DNA of 64,000 nt from Pseudomonadota bacterium (GTDB lineage Bacteria > Bdellovibrionota_B > Oligoflexia > Oligoflexales > CAIYRB01): positions 53,343-117,342 of the forward strand of contig JAPLFY010000027.1 in assembly GCA_026390435.1 (NCBI GenBank), written 5' to 3'. The position numbers and the translations under genes are program-made. The notes beneath the pieces were generated by a model. It saw only the letters and a program-made list of their open reading frames with translations, was not told where the DNA came from and ran no database searches. This document shows, one piece after another, positions 35,409 through 44,477 of the stretch; positions within the stretch are counted from its first letter, which is position 1, and each line of letters starts with the position of its first letter.

Positions 35409-37421
35409 TTATTCTTTCAAATCAACTGGATCCAGCGCGTAGGCTTGACTCAGGATGGGAAAGCGGCACCAAGTCTTGGGATCCAAGCTCTCATCATCAA
35501 TATGAAAAGACGGCGCAATACGCTCCCGCTTCCACTGATTCTGCGACCAAAGGCGAAAGAATTTCGCCAGATAGGCCGCGAGCTTTGGACGCGGAATCTG
35601 CGGGAAGTCAAAGGCCATGGTCGTCAAGATATCCGCAGGGCCCAGCCGGTCCCGCACCATGTAGCGCTCAGCTCGCTCCAAGACAGCGTACGGCATGAGA
35701 TCGTCTTCGTCGCGCTGCGCAGCTCCGGGCGGCCGGAGTTCTGCTGTTGGCTGCTGCGCATTCACTGCGTGAAGAGCACTGACCGCACCCAATCCTAAAC
35801 TACAGGAATGCTCGGCCCAGATTAACCAGGAGCGTAAGAACGGCTTATCAATGCCAGCCAACGGAGCAAGACCACCCGCGGTATCACCGTCCATGGTGGC
35901 ATACCCGACTGCGGCTTCACTACGATTGCTGGTGGTCAGCAGGATAGCTTGCCGCACATTGGCCAGCAGCCATGCCAACGGTGCCCGGGCCCGCGCTTGA
36001 ATATTCTGTAGGCTCAAGTCGTCTTCCGCCCAGGTAAGTGGCCTTTGTAAAAGGAGCTCTGCAGCTTTGGTATAGGCATCCACCATGGGTTGAACATCGG
36101 CGTCGAACCAAGTTGCGCCGAGTGCCTTGGCCAAAGATTCGGCCGCTGATTGCGTCACCGGCCCGCTATTTTTAGTCCTCTGATAGACACAAATCAGCAC
36201 CCGATGAATCAAATCACTGACAGCAGCTCCCGCGGGCAGCGCCGGCAATTTAAGACGAGCTGCGGCTTGATTTAATCCTAGCTCAGAACTTGCCGCAGCG
36301 AGCATATGCGCCACTAGCACTGCGCAGCAGGCAGAGTCGCAGCCACCACTGAGTGATACGACATACCCCTTTGACCCTGACTTTCGCAGGTAATCAAAAA
36401 GCCCCAACATCTCCGCGTGCAGGAACTCTTCCTCACGGCTGAGATGACGATACTCTGGACAGCCGTTGGCAGCCAATTGCTGCGTCGATTTGCTGACAGT
36501 GGTCTCACCAGCCTCACGCCGCACCTGACGCAGATCACGCGCCTGAATTTCTAGGCGCGCCAATTCATCGGCATCTGCCGTGACATCGATCTCTCGCACG
36601 GGCTTACCCATGAGCTTATTTGAACTAGCGAGCTCTGGATTCAGATCGCGAAATGCTAGCTCGCCATCACTAAAGCCAAAACGGCGACCGCGGCCGACGA
36701 TTTCACCGGCTTCCGCAAAGATCACACCACCGTCATAAATCATCCGGCCGGCCTCTAAGCCGACCAAGTTGGTGTAAACGTAACTCACTCGTAAAGAGCG
36801 ACTGCTGTTGGCCACCAAATGCTCGCGCTTGGAGTATTTACCCAGAGCAAAATGTGAGGCACTGGGATTCAGAATAATGTTGACGGCATCGGCATGGGCA
36901 GCCGAGGCAGGAACGCTGTCCCAAGCCTCTTCACAGATTTCTACAGCAACACCAAGAGTGCCAAAACAATAGCGGATATCACCAAGGGGAATGCGCGCGT
37001 TAGCAAACTGAGTCGTCACCACTTTGCCAAATGGCCAGGGCCGAAACCACCTCGGTTCGTAATGAACGCCTTCGCGAGGCAATACTCTTTTCGCATTCAG
37101 CCCAAGCACCTTGCCGTCCTGAACCATGACGGCACAGTTATACAGTGCTCCGTAATAGGCATGCGGCAATCCAAGTAGAACAGTAATGCCGCGAGTGTGA
37201 GGTAAAATCTCTAGTAGGCTTGCTTCCGCCGCTTGCGCTGTCGCCATGCTGAAAAAAGCATCTTCGCAGCCGTAGCCAGTGATGCAAAGCTCAGGCAGAC
37301 AAAGCAGCTCAATGCCGAGTTTTTTAGCATCTGAGATGATCGCTATAATGCGATCGCGATTGCCGGTAAAATCGAGCGGAGTTTGATTTAGTGTCGCACC
37401 AGCGACCCGCAGAAGCTCCAT
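35409..37421 (-). CDS. nadE: Glutamine-dependent NAD+ synthetase
   Basis: 670 aa two-domain enzyme that amidates nicotinate adenine dinucleotide using glutamine. The N-terminal nitrilase-type glutaminase has its triad: Glu44 (LPELCITGYG), Lys111 (NAKRVLP) and Cys163 (EICEEAWD). The C-terminal synthetase has the P-loop VSLSGGCDSACCAVL (near 355-365) and the NIQARARAPLAWLLAN helix. Length fits the long NadE of the eukaryote-like/bacterial glutamine type. No overlap with neighbours: 74 bases separate it from comM upstream. Confidence 0.95.
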   Translation of the reverse strand: MELLRVAGATLNQTPLDFTGNRDRIIAIISDAKKLGIELLCLPELCITGYGCEDAFFSMATAQAAEASLLEILPHTRGITVLLGLPHAYYGALYNCAVMVQDGKVLGLNAKRVLPREGVHYEPRWFRPWPFGKVVTTQFANARIPLGDIRYCFGTLGVAVEICEEAWDSVPASAAHADAVNIILNPSASHFALGKYSKREHLVANSSRSLRVSYVYTNLVGLEAGRMIYDGGVIFAEAGEIVGRGRRFGFSDGELAFRDLNPELASSNKLMGKPVREIDVTADADELARLEIQARDLRQVRREAGETTVSKSTQQLAANGCPEYRHLSREEEFLHAEMLGLFDYLRKSGSKGYVVSLSGGCDSACCAVLVAHMLAAASSELGLNQAAARLKLPALPAGAAVSDLIHRVLICVYQRTKNSGPVTQSAAESLAKALGATWFDADVQPMVDAYTKAAELLLQRPLTWAEDDLSLQNIQARARAPLAWLLANVRQAILLTTSNRSEAAVGYATMDGDTAGGLAPLAGIDKPFLRSWLIWAEHSCSLGLGAVSALHAVNAQQPTAELRPPGAAQRDEDDLMPYAVLERAERYMVRDRLGPADILTTMAFDFPQIPRPKLAAYLAKFFRLWSQNQWKRERIAPSFHIDDESLDPKTWCRFPILSQAYALDPVDLKE

Positions 37422-37494
37422 GCCAGCGCCCTCATCATTCCACTAAGTAGCCATAGACTACCTGTCCAAGTACTAACGAAATTAGCACGGAAAG

Positions 37495-39126
37495 CTAAGC
37501 TAAGCCATGTACCATCTCCCCTCGATCACGTGCAGCTGGCTCAGCCTGCCAGCTCCAGGCCTGCTCTATGTCGGCTCGCTCCAGCACAGGCTGACTGCGC
37601 AAATCGGCAAGCGTTCTGGCCACACGCAAACAGCGTACCACTGCCCGGCTGCTAGCCGTGCGAGGAATGATGGAATTGACGAGTGCAGCAAAGTCCCCGT
37701 GCGGCAATCCAGAGGCAGCGACCAAAGTCTGCGGCGGCAGGTCGCGATTGAATTCCACCCCAAACTGACTGTTCCGCTGCAGAGCGATGTCACGTGCTTG
37801 CTGTACGATCCGCTGCAAACGCTGGGTCTGCTTGCTGGCCTGCCCTTGATCTAAATCCACAAAAACTGCCGCACTCTCGGCCCTATGCTCGGGAACATTA
37901 ATATGTAAATCGATACGGTCCAGAATCGGCCCGGATAATCGCTGTTGATATGCCACCAGTCTATTGCCACCGCAGCGACACTCGCGGCGGGTACTGCCCG
38001 CCCAGCCGCAAGGGCAATTATTACAGGCCGCCACGAGCACCACCCCAGCTTTCCACACCACCTTTCGCTTAGCCCTAGAGACCCGCACTTCCCCCACTTC
38101 AAGAGGCTCTCTTAGGGCTTCCAACAGGTCGCGGCGGTATTCGGGCAGCTCATCTAGAAACAGGACGCCACCATGCGCCAGAGCCAGCTCACCAGGAGTC
38201 TCCGACCCCCCAATGAGCGCTGCGGCACTGGCCTGATGATGCGGCGCACGGTATGGGGGGCGACCAGCAAGCAGTGGCGCAGCCAGTCGCTCAGACACCA
38301 TACTGTGAATCCTGAGCGCCTCTATGTGCTGGTCGCGGCGCAGGTCAGGAAGAATACTTGCTAGACGCGCCGCTAGCATGGACTTACCGGTACCCGGTGC
38401 CCCGCGCAGCAGCATGCTGTGCATACCGGCACAGGCCGTGACCGCAGCAAGCTCGAGTTTCGGATGCAGGATCATATCATCAAAATTTGGCCCGATACCC
38501 TGAACAGTCTCTGTGGTGGCTACTGCCGCCGCCTGGATTTCAGGCTTCACATCGCCAAACATCCAAGCCAGTACGGCTTTCAAATCAGGTAGTCCAAGTA
38601 CATGTAAGCGTCGAGAATCATGCGGACTTAATCCAACGGTCAGAGCCACCTCTTGATAATTTTCCGGGGCCACGACTACGCCTGCCAGACCTGCGGCCAT
38701 CGCAGCCACAGCGAATGAGACGGCCCCTTTGACTGGCCTAAGCTCACCGGACAGGCCCAACTCTGCGGCGAACAACCAATTTCCTGGACTAATCACCGGG
38801 GTACGCTCGGTTAATAGCAGCGCTAAACTCACCGCCACAGGCAAATCGAATTGATTGCCGTCTTTTTTAACGTCCGCAGGAGTCAAACTGACGACTAATC
38901 GCCGCGGGGGAATATTGATTCCCAAACTCTCCAAAGCAACGCGTGCCCTCTCCTTGCCGTCACGGCAGACCTCTGAGGTATTGCCGAGGAGTTGCATCCC
39001 GGCAAATCCACGGGTAAAACCACACTCTATCTGCATAATGCGGGTGTCCATCGCATCACAGACAGCAGTGTTGACCTGCGTGCTCGACGGGGTGCTGGAC
39101 ATGGGACAGGTGCTAGTGCTGGTCAT
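37495..39126 (-). CDS. comM: ComM/YifB-family AAA+ Mg-chelatase-like helicase
   Basis: 543 aa from the ATG at 39126, which has the strongest Shine-Dalgarno (GAGGAGG); a longer frame adds 29 residues without support. It has an N-terminal Lon-protease-like fold (about 30-190), an AAA+ core (Walker A GAPGTGKS near 243; Walker B GGVLFLDELPE), a Cys-rich insert and the C-terminal Mg-chelatase-like lid. ComM is a branch-migration helicase that helps integrate DNA during natural transformation. It diverges from argS. Confidence 0.93.
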   Translation of the reverse strand: MTSTSTCPMSSTPSSTQVNTAVCDAMDTRIMQIECGFTRGFAGMQLLGNTSEVCRDGKERARVALESLGINIPPRRLVVSLTPADVKKDGNQFDLPVAVSLALLLTERTPVISPGNWLFAAELGLSGELRPVKGAVSFAVAAMAAGLAGVVVAPENYQEVALTVGLSPHDSRRLHVLGLPDLKAVLAWMFGDVKPEIQAAAVATTETVQGIGPNFDDMILHPKLELAAVTACAGMHSMLLRGAPGTGKSMLAARLASILPDLRRDQHIEALRIHSMVSERLAAPLLAGRPPYRAPHHQASAAALIGGSETPGELALAHGGVLFLDELPEYRRDLLEALREPLEVGEVRVSRAKRKVVWKAGVVLVAACNNCPCGWAGSTRRECRCGGNRLVAYQQRLSGPILDRIDLHINVPEHRAESAAVFVDLDQGQASKQTQRLQRIVQQARDIALQRNSQFGVEFNRDLPPQTLVAASGLPHGDFAALVNSIIPRTASSRAVVRCLRVARTLADLRSQPVLERADIEQAWSWQAEPAARDRGEMVHGLA

Positions 39127-39313
39127 CGGGGCCTCCTCGGCGTTTAGACGACCAGACACTGCTCCGGCAGGCAGACAAATACCAACGACATGCGCCTGGT
39201 CAGCGGCGGACATGATTCCCTGAATCAGTTAAAAATCAGTAAAAAAGTTGTGGGAAATGCCACTGCGGCGGTTATCCTACGGCATCGGCGATCTCGCACG
39301 GAGCAGAACTCTT

Positions 39314-41104
39314 ATGGCTATATCACTCAATCATTACCCTCTGGACCCATGTCGTGCTGACCTAGGCGCACGCCTACACGCGGCACTCCTGACTCTAGTT
39401 CCTGAGGGTGGCCATTTGGAGCTGACTCCGGCAGCCATCAGTCACCTTCTGGAGCAACCACCAGAACGCGAGCTTGGTGACTACGCGCTGCCGTGTTTTC
39501 GGTTTGCTAAAGACACTAAGAAAAAGCCGCAGGACATCGCGACCGCTCTGACCTCGATCCTGACTGCCGGTGGCTGGCTGACAAAGAGTGTGGCAGTCGG
39601 CGCGTTTCTTAATATCTACATCAATAAAGAGCGCCTCGCCGCAACCGTGCTACCAACCGTGGCATCGGGCGATGCCTTTAGGCTATTGGCCTCACTGCCG
39701 GCCAATCGTGCGCAGCGCGTCATGATCGAATTTTCGCAGCCAAATACCCATAAAGAATTCCACGTCGGACATGGACGCAATGTTTGCCTCGGCAACAGTT
39801 TAGTGCGCCTGTATCGGTACTGCGGATACGAAGTCGTCAGTGCTAACTATTTTGGTGACGACGGGACCCACATTGCTACCGTCTTGTCCTACATCAACCG
39901 CCTCAACCCTATTCCACCTAAAACGGCCAGGGGCGAATGGCTGGGCCAAATGTACGTCGCTGCTAAACGCGAACTCGAGAGCGCCGATCCTGAGACTAAA
40001 CAGAAGTTGTTGGCAGAGATCTCAAAGGTCCATCGTCAAATTGAAACCAGAAACGGTGACGTTTACCAGGCCTGGCTGGAAACACGCCAATGGTCACTGG
40101 ATGATTTTGCGACTATTTACGACTGGCTAGATGTCCACTTCGATGTGCTGTTTTATGAATCTGAAGTTTCCGAAGCGGCACAATCGACTGTAGATGAGTA
40201 CTTAGCAAAAGACGTTTTCAAGCTCGATCAAGGAGCCGTGGGCGTTGACCTGAAGCCTTACAAACTTGGCTTCTGTATATTACGCAAATCTGACGGCAAC
40301 ACCCTTTACGCCACTAAAGACCTTGCGCTAGCCAAACGGAAATTCGAAGATTTTGCGATCAGTCGTAATATTTACGTAGTTGCCGATGAGCAAAATCACC
40401 ATTTCCGTCAAGTCTTCAAAGTCCTTGAGCTGATGGGGTTCCCGCAAGCTAAGCAGTGCTTCCACCTGAGTTATGGCATGGTGGTCTTACCCGAGGGTAA
40501 AATGTCGTCACGCGACGGCACCGCCGTATCTTTCCATTCTCTGCGCCAAATGATGTCTGATCACTTAAGAGCAATTCTCGCCAAATATGAAGGTGACTGG
40601 TCTGCCGACGAAATAGCTAAGACTGCTCACCAATTGTGCGATGGCGCCATTAAATACGGGATGATATCAACCGATCCAGTCAAAGAAATTGTCTTCAACC
40701 TTGAGGACTGGCTCAGTTTTGAAGGCAACTCCGGCCCCTACCTCATGTACAGCTATTCACGGACTCGTTCGATTTTGCGCAAAGCTGGCGAACATGGCCT
40801 CGCACCTGACATCAGCGTTGCGGCAACAGAACTCAAGGCTGCATCCGAGCATGAGCTGCTCCGCTACCTCCACGACTTCAACCAGGTGGTTGCTGCGGCA
40901 TGCGAGAATTGCAAGCCAAGCTTACTTGCGACGCACCTGTTCTATATGTGTAAATCGTTCAATCGATTTTATGTCGATGCACCCATCTTAAAAGCAGAGC
41001 GGCGTGAGCTTGCCGCTGCACGCCTCGCCTTAACCTCTGCTTTCGGGGACACCTTGCGACAGGGACTCATGCTTTTAGGCATTACCCCGCCAGAACGAAT
41101 GTGA
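39314..41104 (+). CDS. argS: Arginyl-tRNA synthetase
   Basis: 596 aa class I synthetase charging tRNA-Arg. The ATG at 39314 was chosen for its GGAGCA Shine-Dalgarno; the frame extends 66 bases further with no support. The HIGH-like motif is HVGHGRN (about 150-156) and the KMSKS loop reads KMSSRDG (about 396). The anticodon-binding DALR domain fills the C-terminus, which ends ITPPERM, as usual for ArgS. The N-terminal additional domain (Add1) is present. Confidence 0.96.
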   Translation: MAISLNHYPLDPCRADLGARLHAALLTLVPEGGHLELTPAAISHLLEQPPERELGDYALPCFRFAKDTKKKPQDIATALTSILTAGGWLTKSVAVGAFLNIYINKERLAATVLPTVASGDAFRLLASLPANRAQRVMIEFSQPNTHKEFHVGHGRNVCLGNSLVRLYRYCGYEVVSANYFGDDGTHIATVLSYINRLNPIPPKTARGEWLGQMYVAAKRELESADPETKQKLLAEISKVHRQIETRNGDVYQAWLETRQWSLDDFATIYDWLDVHFDVLFYESEVSEAAQSTVDEYLAKDVFKLDQGAVGVDLKPYKLGFCILRKSDGNTLYATKDLALAKRKFEDFAISRNIYVVADEQNHHFRQVFKVLELMGFPQAKQCFHLSYGMVVLPEGKMSSRDGTAVSFHSLRQMMSDHLRAILAKYEGDWSADEIAKTAHQLCDGAIKYGMISTDPVKEIVFNLEDWLSFEGNSGPYLMYSYSRTRSILRKAGEHGLAPDISVAATELKAASEHELLRYLHDFNQVVAAACENCKPSLLATHLFYMCKSFNRFYVDAPILKAERRELAAARLALTSAFGDTLRQGLMLLGITPPERM

Positions 41105-41124
41105 ACCTAGCGATCGGCAAGTTC

Positions 41125-41838
41125 CTATAAGCTTTTGCCGACGCATGGATTGTCATTTTGACTGCCACCAAGATTGGCGAATGCTCCGCCAGTGTTGGCG
41201 GCTACCCATGCCAAGGCGCGGGCTTCTTCGACGTCTTGAGCTGATTCATTCTCACCGACCCACAAAATGTGGATACGGATTTGCGAGCCTTTCGCAATCT
41301 CTATGACTTTCTGGGCCCTAGGCGGAGTCAGTGTTGCGCCGTTTCTGGCCACAACGACCATATCAACGCCCCGTTGTGCACTCGGTATGTAACGCAGCTC
41401 GCCAGTGGACAGGGCTAGGGTTACGTTATTGCCCACCCCCATAGCTTCACCAATCAGCCCAGATAATGCTAGGTAACCCTCGTCTTTGTCGACTGCAGGT
41501 AATCTTGCGATGTTTCTGATCGCAGCGACTTTCAGATAATCTGTCGCTCGCCCCGCGCGAAATTCCTGCACAACCTCGGCAGTTGCACCGGTCGATAATA
41601 GAGCCGTATGCACCCGATCAAGGCCGTTGGCGGTGGCAAAGTTAGTAAATGCCTGTGACAGCCGTGTACAGAACTGGTTCTTATCAATCACTCGCAGAGG
41701 CAAAGCTGGCCTCTGAGGAGTAGGTGCCGACTCTGCGGCAGCTGGAGTCTGTGGTGCGGCGTAGCTTTGTGGTACAGCCACACCTAGTGCTACAAACGCC
41801 GCCATAAAAACGACTTTTTGTTTGTTAAGTAAGTTCAT
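41125..41838 (-). CDS. Secreted protein of unknown function, possible vWA-like domain
   Basis: 237 aa with a signal peptide cut near SYAAP and a Pro/Ala-rich linker. The C-terminal half (about 150-235) has the feel of a von Willebrand A fold: VDMVVVARNGATLTPPR, RIHILWVGENES, ALAWVAANTGGAFANLGG. The usual DxSxS metal motif is not seen, so metal binding is doubtful. An AGGGAGG Shine-Dalgarno precedes the ATG. It converges on argS with 20 bases between stops. No clear family name can be given. Confidence 0.6.
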   Translation of the reverse strand: MNLLNKQKVVFMAAFVALGVAVPQSYAAPQTPAAAESAPTPQRPALPLRVIDKNQFCTRLSQAFTNFATANGLDRVHTALLSTGATAEVVQEFRAGRATDYLKVAAIRNIARLPAVDKDEGYLALSGLIGEAMGVGNNVTLALSTGELRYIPSAQRGVDMVVVARNGATLTPPRAQKVIEIAKGSQIRIHILWVGENESAQDVEEARALAWVAANTGGAFANLGGSQNDNPCVGKSL

Positions 41839-42186
41839 CTTAGCCTCCCTCTAACGGCCTAATCTTTTGCAATCCTTGAGATAACAAAAGCAAGCTGCGG
41901 GCCAAGAATTTTTCCCCTTAAAATCATAATGTTACCGGAAGGTGCCGCGACTAAGCCTTAGACAAGTGAAGGGAGTTGAGCAATGATTGGGCAAGGTCAC
42001 GCCTGGCCTAGCGTGCAAGTGCTGAGGCCGGAGGACTTCAACTTTATCAGGTCTTTACTATGACGAGTCTGAGAGTTCTATCTGCGCGGATTGATGATAG
42101 AAAGTATTTTAATAGTACAAAGTCATCTAAATTTTGTTTATAAAGAGGCCTCTCGCCGTAGTTAATGCTTTAAAGGATCACACCCC
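41839..42186. other. Gap between two divergent genes
   Basis: About 350 bases. It must carry promoters for the secreted protein (minus) and the ferritin-like protein (plus). AT-rich stretches near 42100-42150 are candidate promoter DNA. No RNA gene or repeat was recognised. Confidence 0.5.
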
Positions 42187-42702
42187 ATGATCATTTTTCA
42201 AACTGCTGGTTGTGGCTGCGCTAATGGCCTAAAGCTCAGCGCGGGTATCCTTGATCGCGGCTCGGCCTCTGCCACCACATTTCGCAGTAATGATTACATT
42301 CATAGGTTAAACCGCACCCTCCAAGCCGAGATGCGGGCGGCGTCAGCTTACGCCAGCTTATTGATTAATCCTCAGGATCACGCCAACTTCGTCCTAACGG
42401 CAGAAAATCATCAGCTTGCCAGTCGCGAGCTCATTCGTCTGATCATTGCTAATAGAGGCATCCCCGAAGACCGCGCCGGCCTCAGCCTTGATTTGACTCG
42501 CAGTCTCATTAGGTTATGCACGTTAGTACCGACACGCCTGACGGACAAGGTAAGCCTCTCGACTCTTAGACGAATCGAGCAGGGACTTATCGTGCGATAT
42601 CAAAAATTGCTAAAAATGGCTCCAGCGCGAGACCAAGAAGAACTCCTCCATTTGCTGGCACAAACCCAACAGCAAAATGTTGCCTTGAACACGCAGCGGT
42701 AA
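42187..42702 (+). CDS. Ferritin-like (DUF2383-like) four-helix protein
   Basis: 171 aa, predicted nearly all helical. The core LNRTLQAEMRAASAYASLL...HANFVLTAENHQLASREL resembles the ferritin-like fold of DUF2383 proteins (first helix pair with Glu/His spacing). The metal ligands are not fully in place, so iron binding is doubtful. The N-terminus has CGCAN. No Shine-Dalgarno is obvious at the ATG (GGATC ten bases away). The gene ends five bases before the remains of a VOC gene on the other strand. Confidence 0.5.
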   Translation: MIIFQTAGCGCANGLKLSAGILDRGSASATTFRSNDYIHRLNRTLQAEMRAASAYASLLINPQDHANFVLTAENHQLASRELIRLIIANRGIPEDRAGLSLDLTRSLIRLCTLVPTRLTDKVSLSTLRRIEQGLIVRYQKLLKMAPARDQEELLHLLAQTQQQNVALNTQR

Positions 42703-42706
42703 TTTC

Positions 42707-42959
42707 CACAATTGCCGTCAGGCAGCTTCACGCTGGGTCCAAGGATTTTGGCATCCATAGCCAGGAATCGTTCGACAGCAGCATCCATCCTCGGGACGGT
42801 GATAAATCCCACCCAGTGGGTGGGCGCTCCATGAGCGGCACCTTGCTGACTTAGCGGAACTACCCGCCCCGCTACCCGCCCCAACAATGCCTGGTAGAAT
42901 GCTTGCGCCGCTCTTACATCGGCCGTGCGCAACTACACTTTAGAAAAGCCTAGCGCCAT
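42707..42959 (-). pseudogene. Broken VOC (glyoxalase/bleomycin-resistance fold) gene
   Basis: From the ATG at 42957-42959 the minus strand reads MALGFSKV, then an in-frame TAG, then LRTADVRAAQAFYQALLGR...THWVGFITVPRMDAA...KLPDGN. This is the first half of a VOC protein in one frame. The stop after eight residues and the loss of everything after PDG (the expected metal-ligand strand and end) show it is inactive. It sits exactly between the ferritin-like gene and the AbiE locus, which suggests past insertion or deletion there. Confidence 0.7.
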
Positions 42960-42970
42960 GAGGCAAGCTC

Positions 42971-43732
42971 CTACTTGTAGATTGGGGAACGCCGGAGTTG
43001 CCCAACTAATTCTCTCATTTGTACTTGAAAGACGGAAAACAACCCTTCTAGCTTTGCTCGTGGCAGGAGTGGGCTCAGTTGGTCCAGAAAAATCATTTCC
43101 GTAGCCTGATTAACAGCTACATCGAGTTGGTGAAGAAACTCGTCCATAGTCATCGATTTAGTCTTTTTCAATGCGGGAAGTCGGCTGTTGATACTCCTCA
43201 GTCTGCTTTGCAGAACGTCGGCGTGGGGCATTGTTTTGACATTCACGTACCAGTAGTAACAGTCATAAAGATCTCTCATCAGCCTTCGCTCGTTCCAGGC
43301 TGCGAGCTTGTGGGCAAAAGCCACATCGTTTGACATGACGCGGATGATTCGCGGAAGGGCTCCCACCCGCTGAGCCAGCAGCTGGGTTGTTAGAGTTGTC
43401 GAAGGCATGCTTTCAGCTACGTTATATTCAATCTGAATCTCAGCTCTGCCAGCTCTCACAAGGTAGCGCCCAGAATTGGAATGGAAAGATTTCTGAATGG
43501 ATACTCCTGGTATTTTGGCGAGTATGCAGTCTATATCAGGCTCAATTGCCTTTTTCGAAGCAAATGGGCTGAAAACATAGTCGAGATCATTGGTCGCTCT
43601 GTCGCTGCTAAGCAGCATGAGTTGCATACCACCTTTCAAAAGTGCTTGATCTCTGAATTCTTCAGCAAACTGATGGATGATCCAGAGCATGAGAACATCA
43701 TTTGATATCTGGTCTGACTCAGGTAGCTGCAC
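42971..43732 (-). CDS. AbiEii-like nucleotidyltransferase toxin
   Basis: 253 aa. Matches the AbiEii/AbiGii nucleotidyltransferase fold: LLKGGMQLMLL (Lys33, Gly34-35) and the metal motif RATNDLDYVF (Asp49, Asp51), with a further conserved KLAAWNERRLMRDLYD region where the family has K-x(n)-R-x-KDxxD. Such toxins transfer nucleotides to tRNA 3' ends. It overlaps the antitoxin gene by 14 bases, the usual order of antitoxin then toxin. Some AbiE systems abort phage infection; others only stabilise DNA. Confidence 0.85.
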   Translation of the reverse strand: MQLPESDQISNDVLMLWIIHQFAEEFRDQALLKGGMQLMLLSSDRATNDLDYVFSPFASKKAIEPDIDCILAKIPGVSIQKSFHSNSGRYLVRAGRAEIQIEYNVAESMPSTTLTTQLLAQRVGALPRIIRVMSNDVAFAHKLAAWNERRLMRDLYDCYYWYVNVKTMPHADVLQSRLRSINSRLPALKKTKSMTMDEFLHQLDVAVNQATEMIFLDQLSPLLPRAKLEGLFSVFQVQMRELVGQLRRSPIYK

Positions 43733-44330
43733 ACATCATCCCCTTGGCGAATGCGACGAACTTAGGATTTTTGTATCGTTGAAGGTGGAGCAGAATCTTT
43801 TCTTGGTTGATATACCCCCAATTGACATCGTTATAGACATCAAAAGGAAATTGAATACCGTGCTGATGAAAATATAGAGTGTCCAGGAGTGCCTTCTCAG
43901 GCGTCGCTTTGCGAATTCCCCGAATTGTTTCGTAGCCAAATAGAATATGATCGATGGATCCCAGTTGCCTAATTGTACAGGACGGTCCAGCGTGCGTTTT
44001 GGTTCGCCCTGGTTTGATGGCATCGATCTGATTCCTGGGCAAAATGCCGATGATGAGATGTTCCGCCAGTATGTTTCCGAAGCTAATGTAGGACTCTGGG
44101 CATATCTTTTGGCTCAACACCTGCGCATCAAATTGCTGAGTGACATAAATTCCCTTTATGAATCTCTGCAATGTGCCGGCGTTCTCTAAGTGTTCGATCC
44201 GACGATACGTGGCAGTCTTGTGCGACTCGGCGAATAATGTCGCTAATTCAGAGAATAGGAACACTCCACCCAAAGTCGGGCTGTATCTCTGTATTAAGGC
44301 GTTGTCTTCAATGAACTTTTTCATAGGCAT
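43719..44330 (-). CDS. AbiEi-like antitoxin / transcriptional regulator
   Basis: 203 aa from the ATG at 44330. The longer frame starts upstream inside the operator and would run through it, so the internal start is preferred. An N-terminal winged-helix region (GVFLFSELATLF...ATYRRIEHLENAG) is followed by the AbiEi C-terminal antitoxin region, including the hallmark ATPEKALLDTLYF. AbiEi neutralises AbiEii and represses its own operon. No Shine-Dalgarno is visible; the message may be leaderless or start in the dyad. Confidence 0.83.
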   Translation of the reverse strand: MPMKKFIEDNALIQRYSPTLGGVFLFSELATLFAESHKTATYRRIEHLENAGTLQRFIKGIYVTQQFDAQVLSQKICPESYISFGNILAEHLIIGILPRNQIDAIKPGRTKTHAGPSCTIRQLGSIDHILFGYETIRGIRKATPEKALLDTLYFHQHGIQFPFDVYNDVNWGYINQEKILLHLQRYKNPKFVAFAKGMMCAAT

Positions 44331-44358
44331 ACTAAGTATACAGATATGTGTACTTAGT
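44331..44358. promoter_or_regulatory. Operator dyad directly upstream of the AbiE antitoxin
   Basis: A 28-base imperfect dyad with perfect outer eight-base arms (ACTAAGTA and TACTTAGT) and near-complete inner symmetry. It abuts the antitoxin start codon. AbiEi antitoxins are known to bind inverted repeats at their promoter, so this is the expected autoregulatory site. Confidence 0.7.
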
Positions 44359-44477
44359 GTACATATAAATTCATATGCGCGGCTAGTACACAATTTTGTG
44401 GATTATCAGCGCTTTTGAATTACATTATTAATATTAGATAAGCATTAGGCATGTTGAATTGAATCTCATCGATAAAT

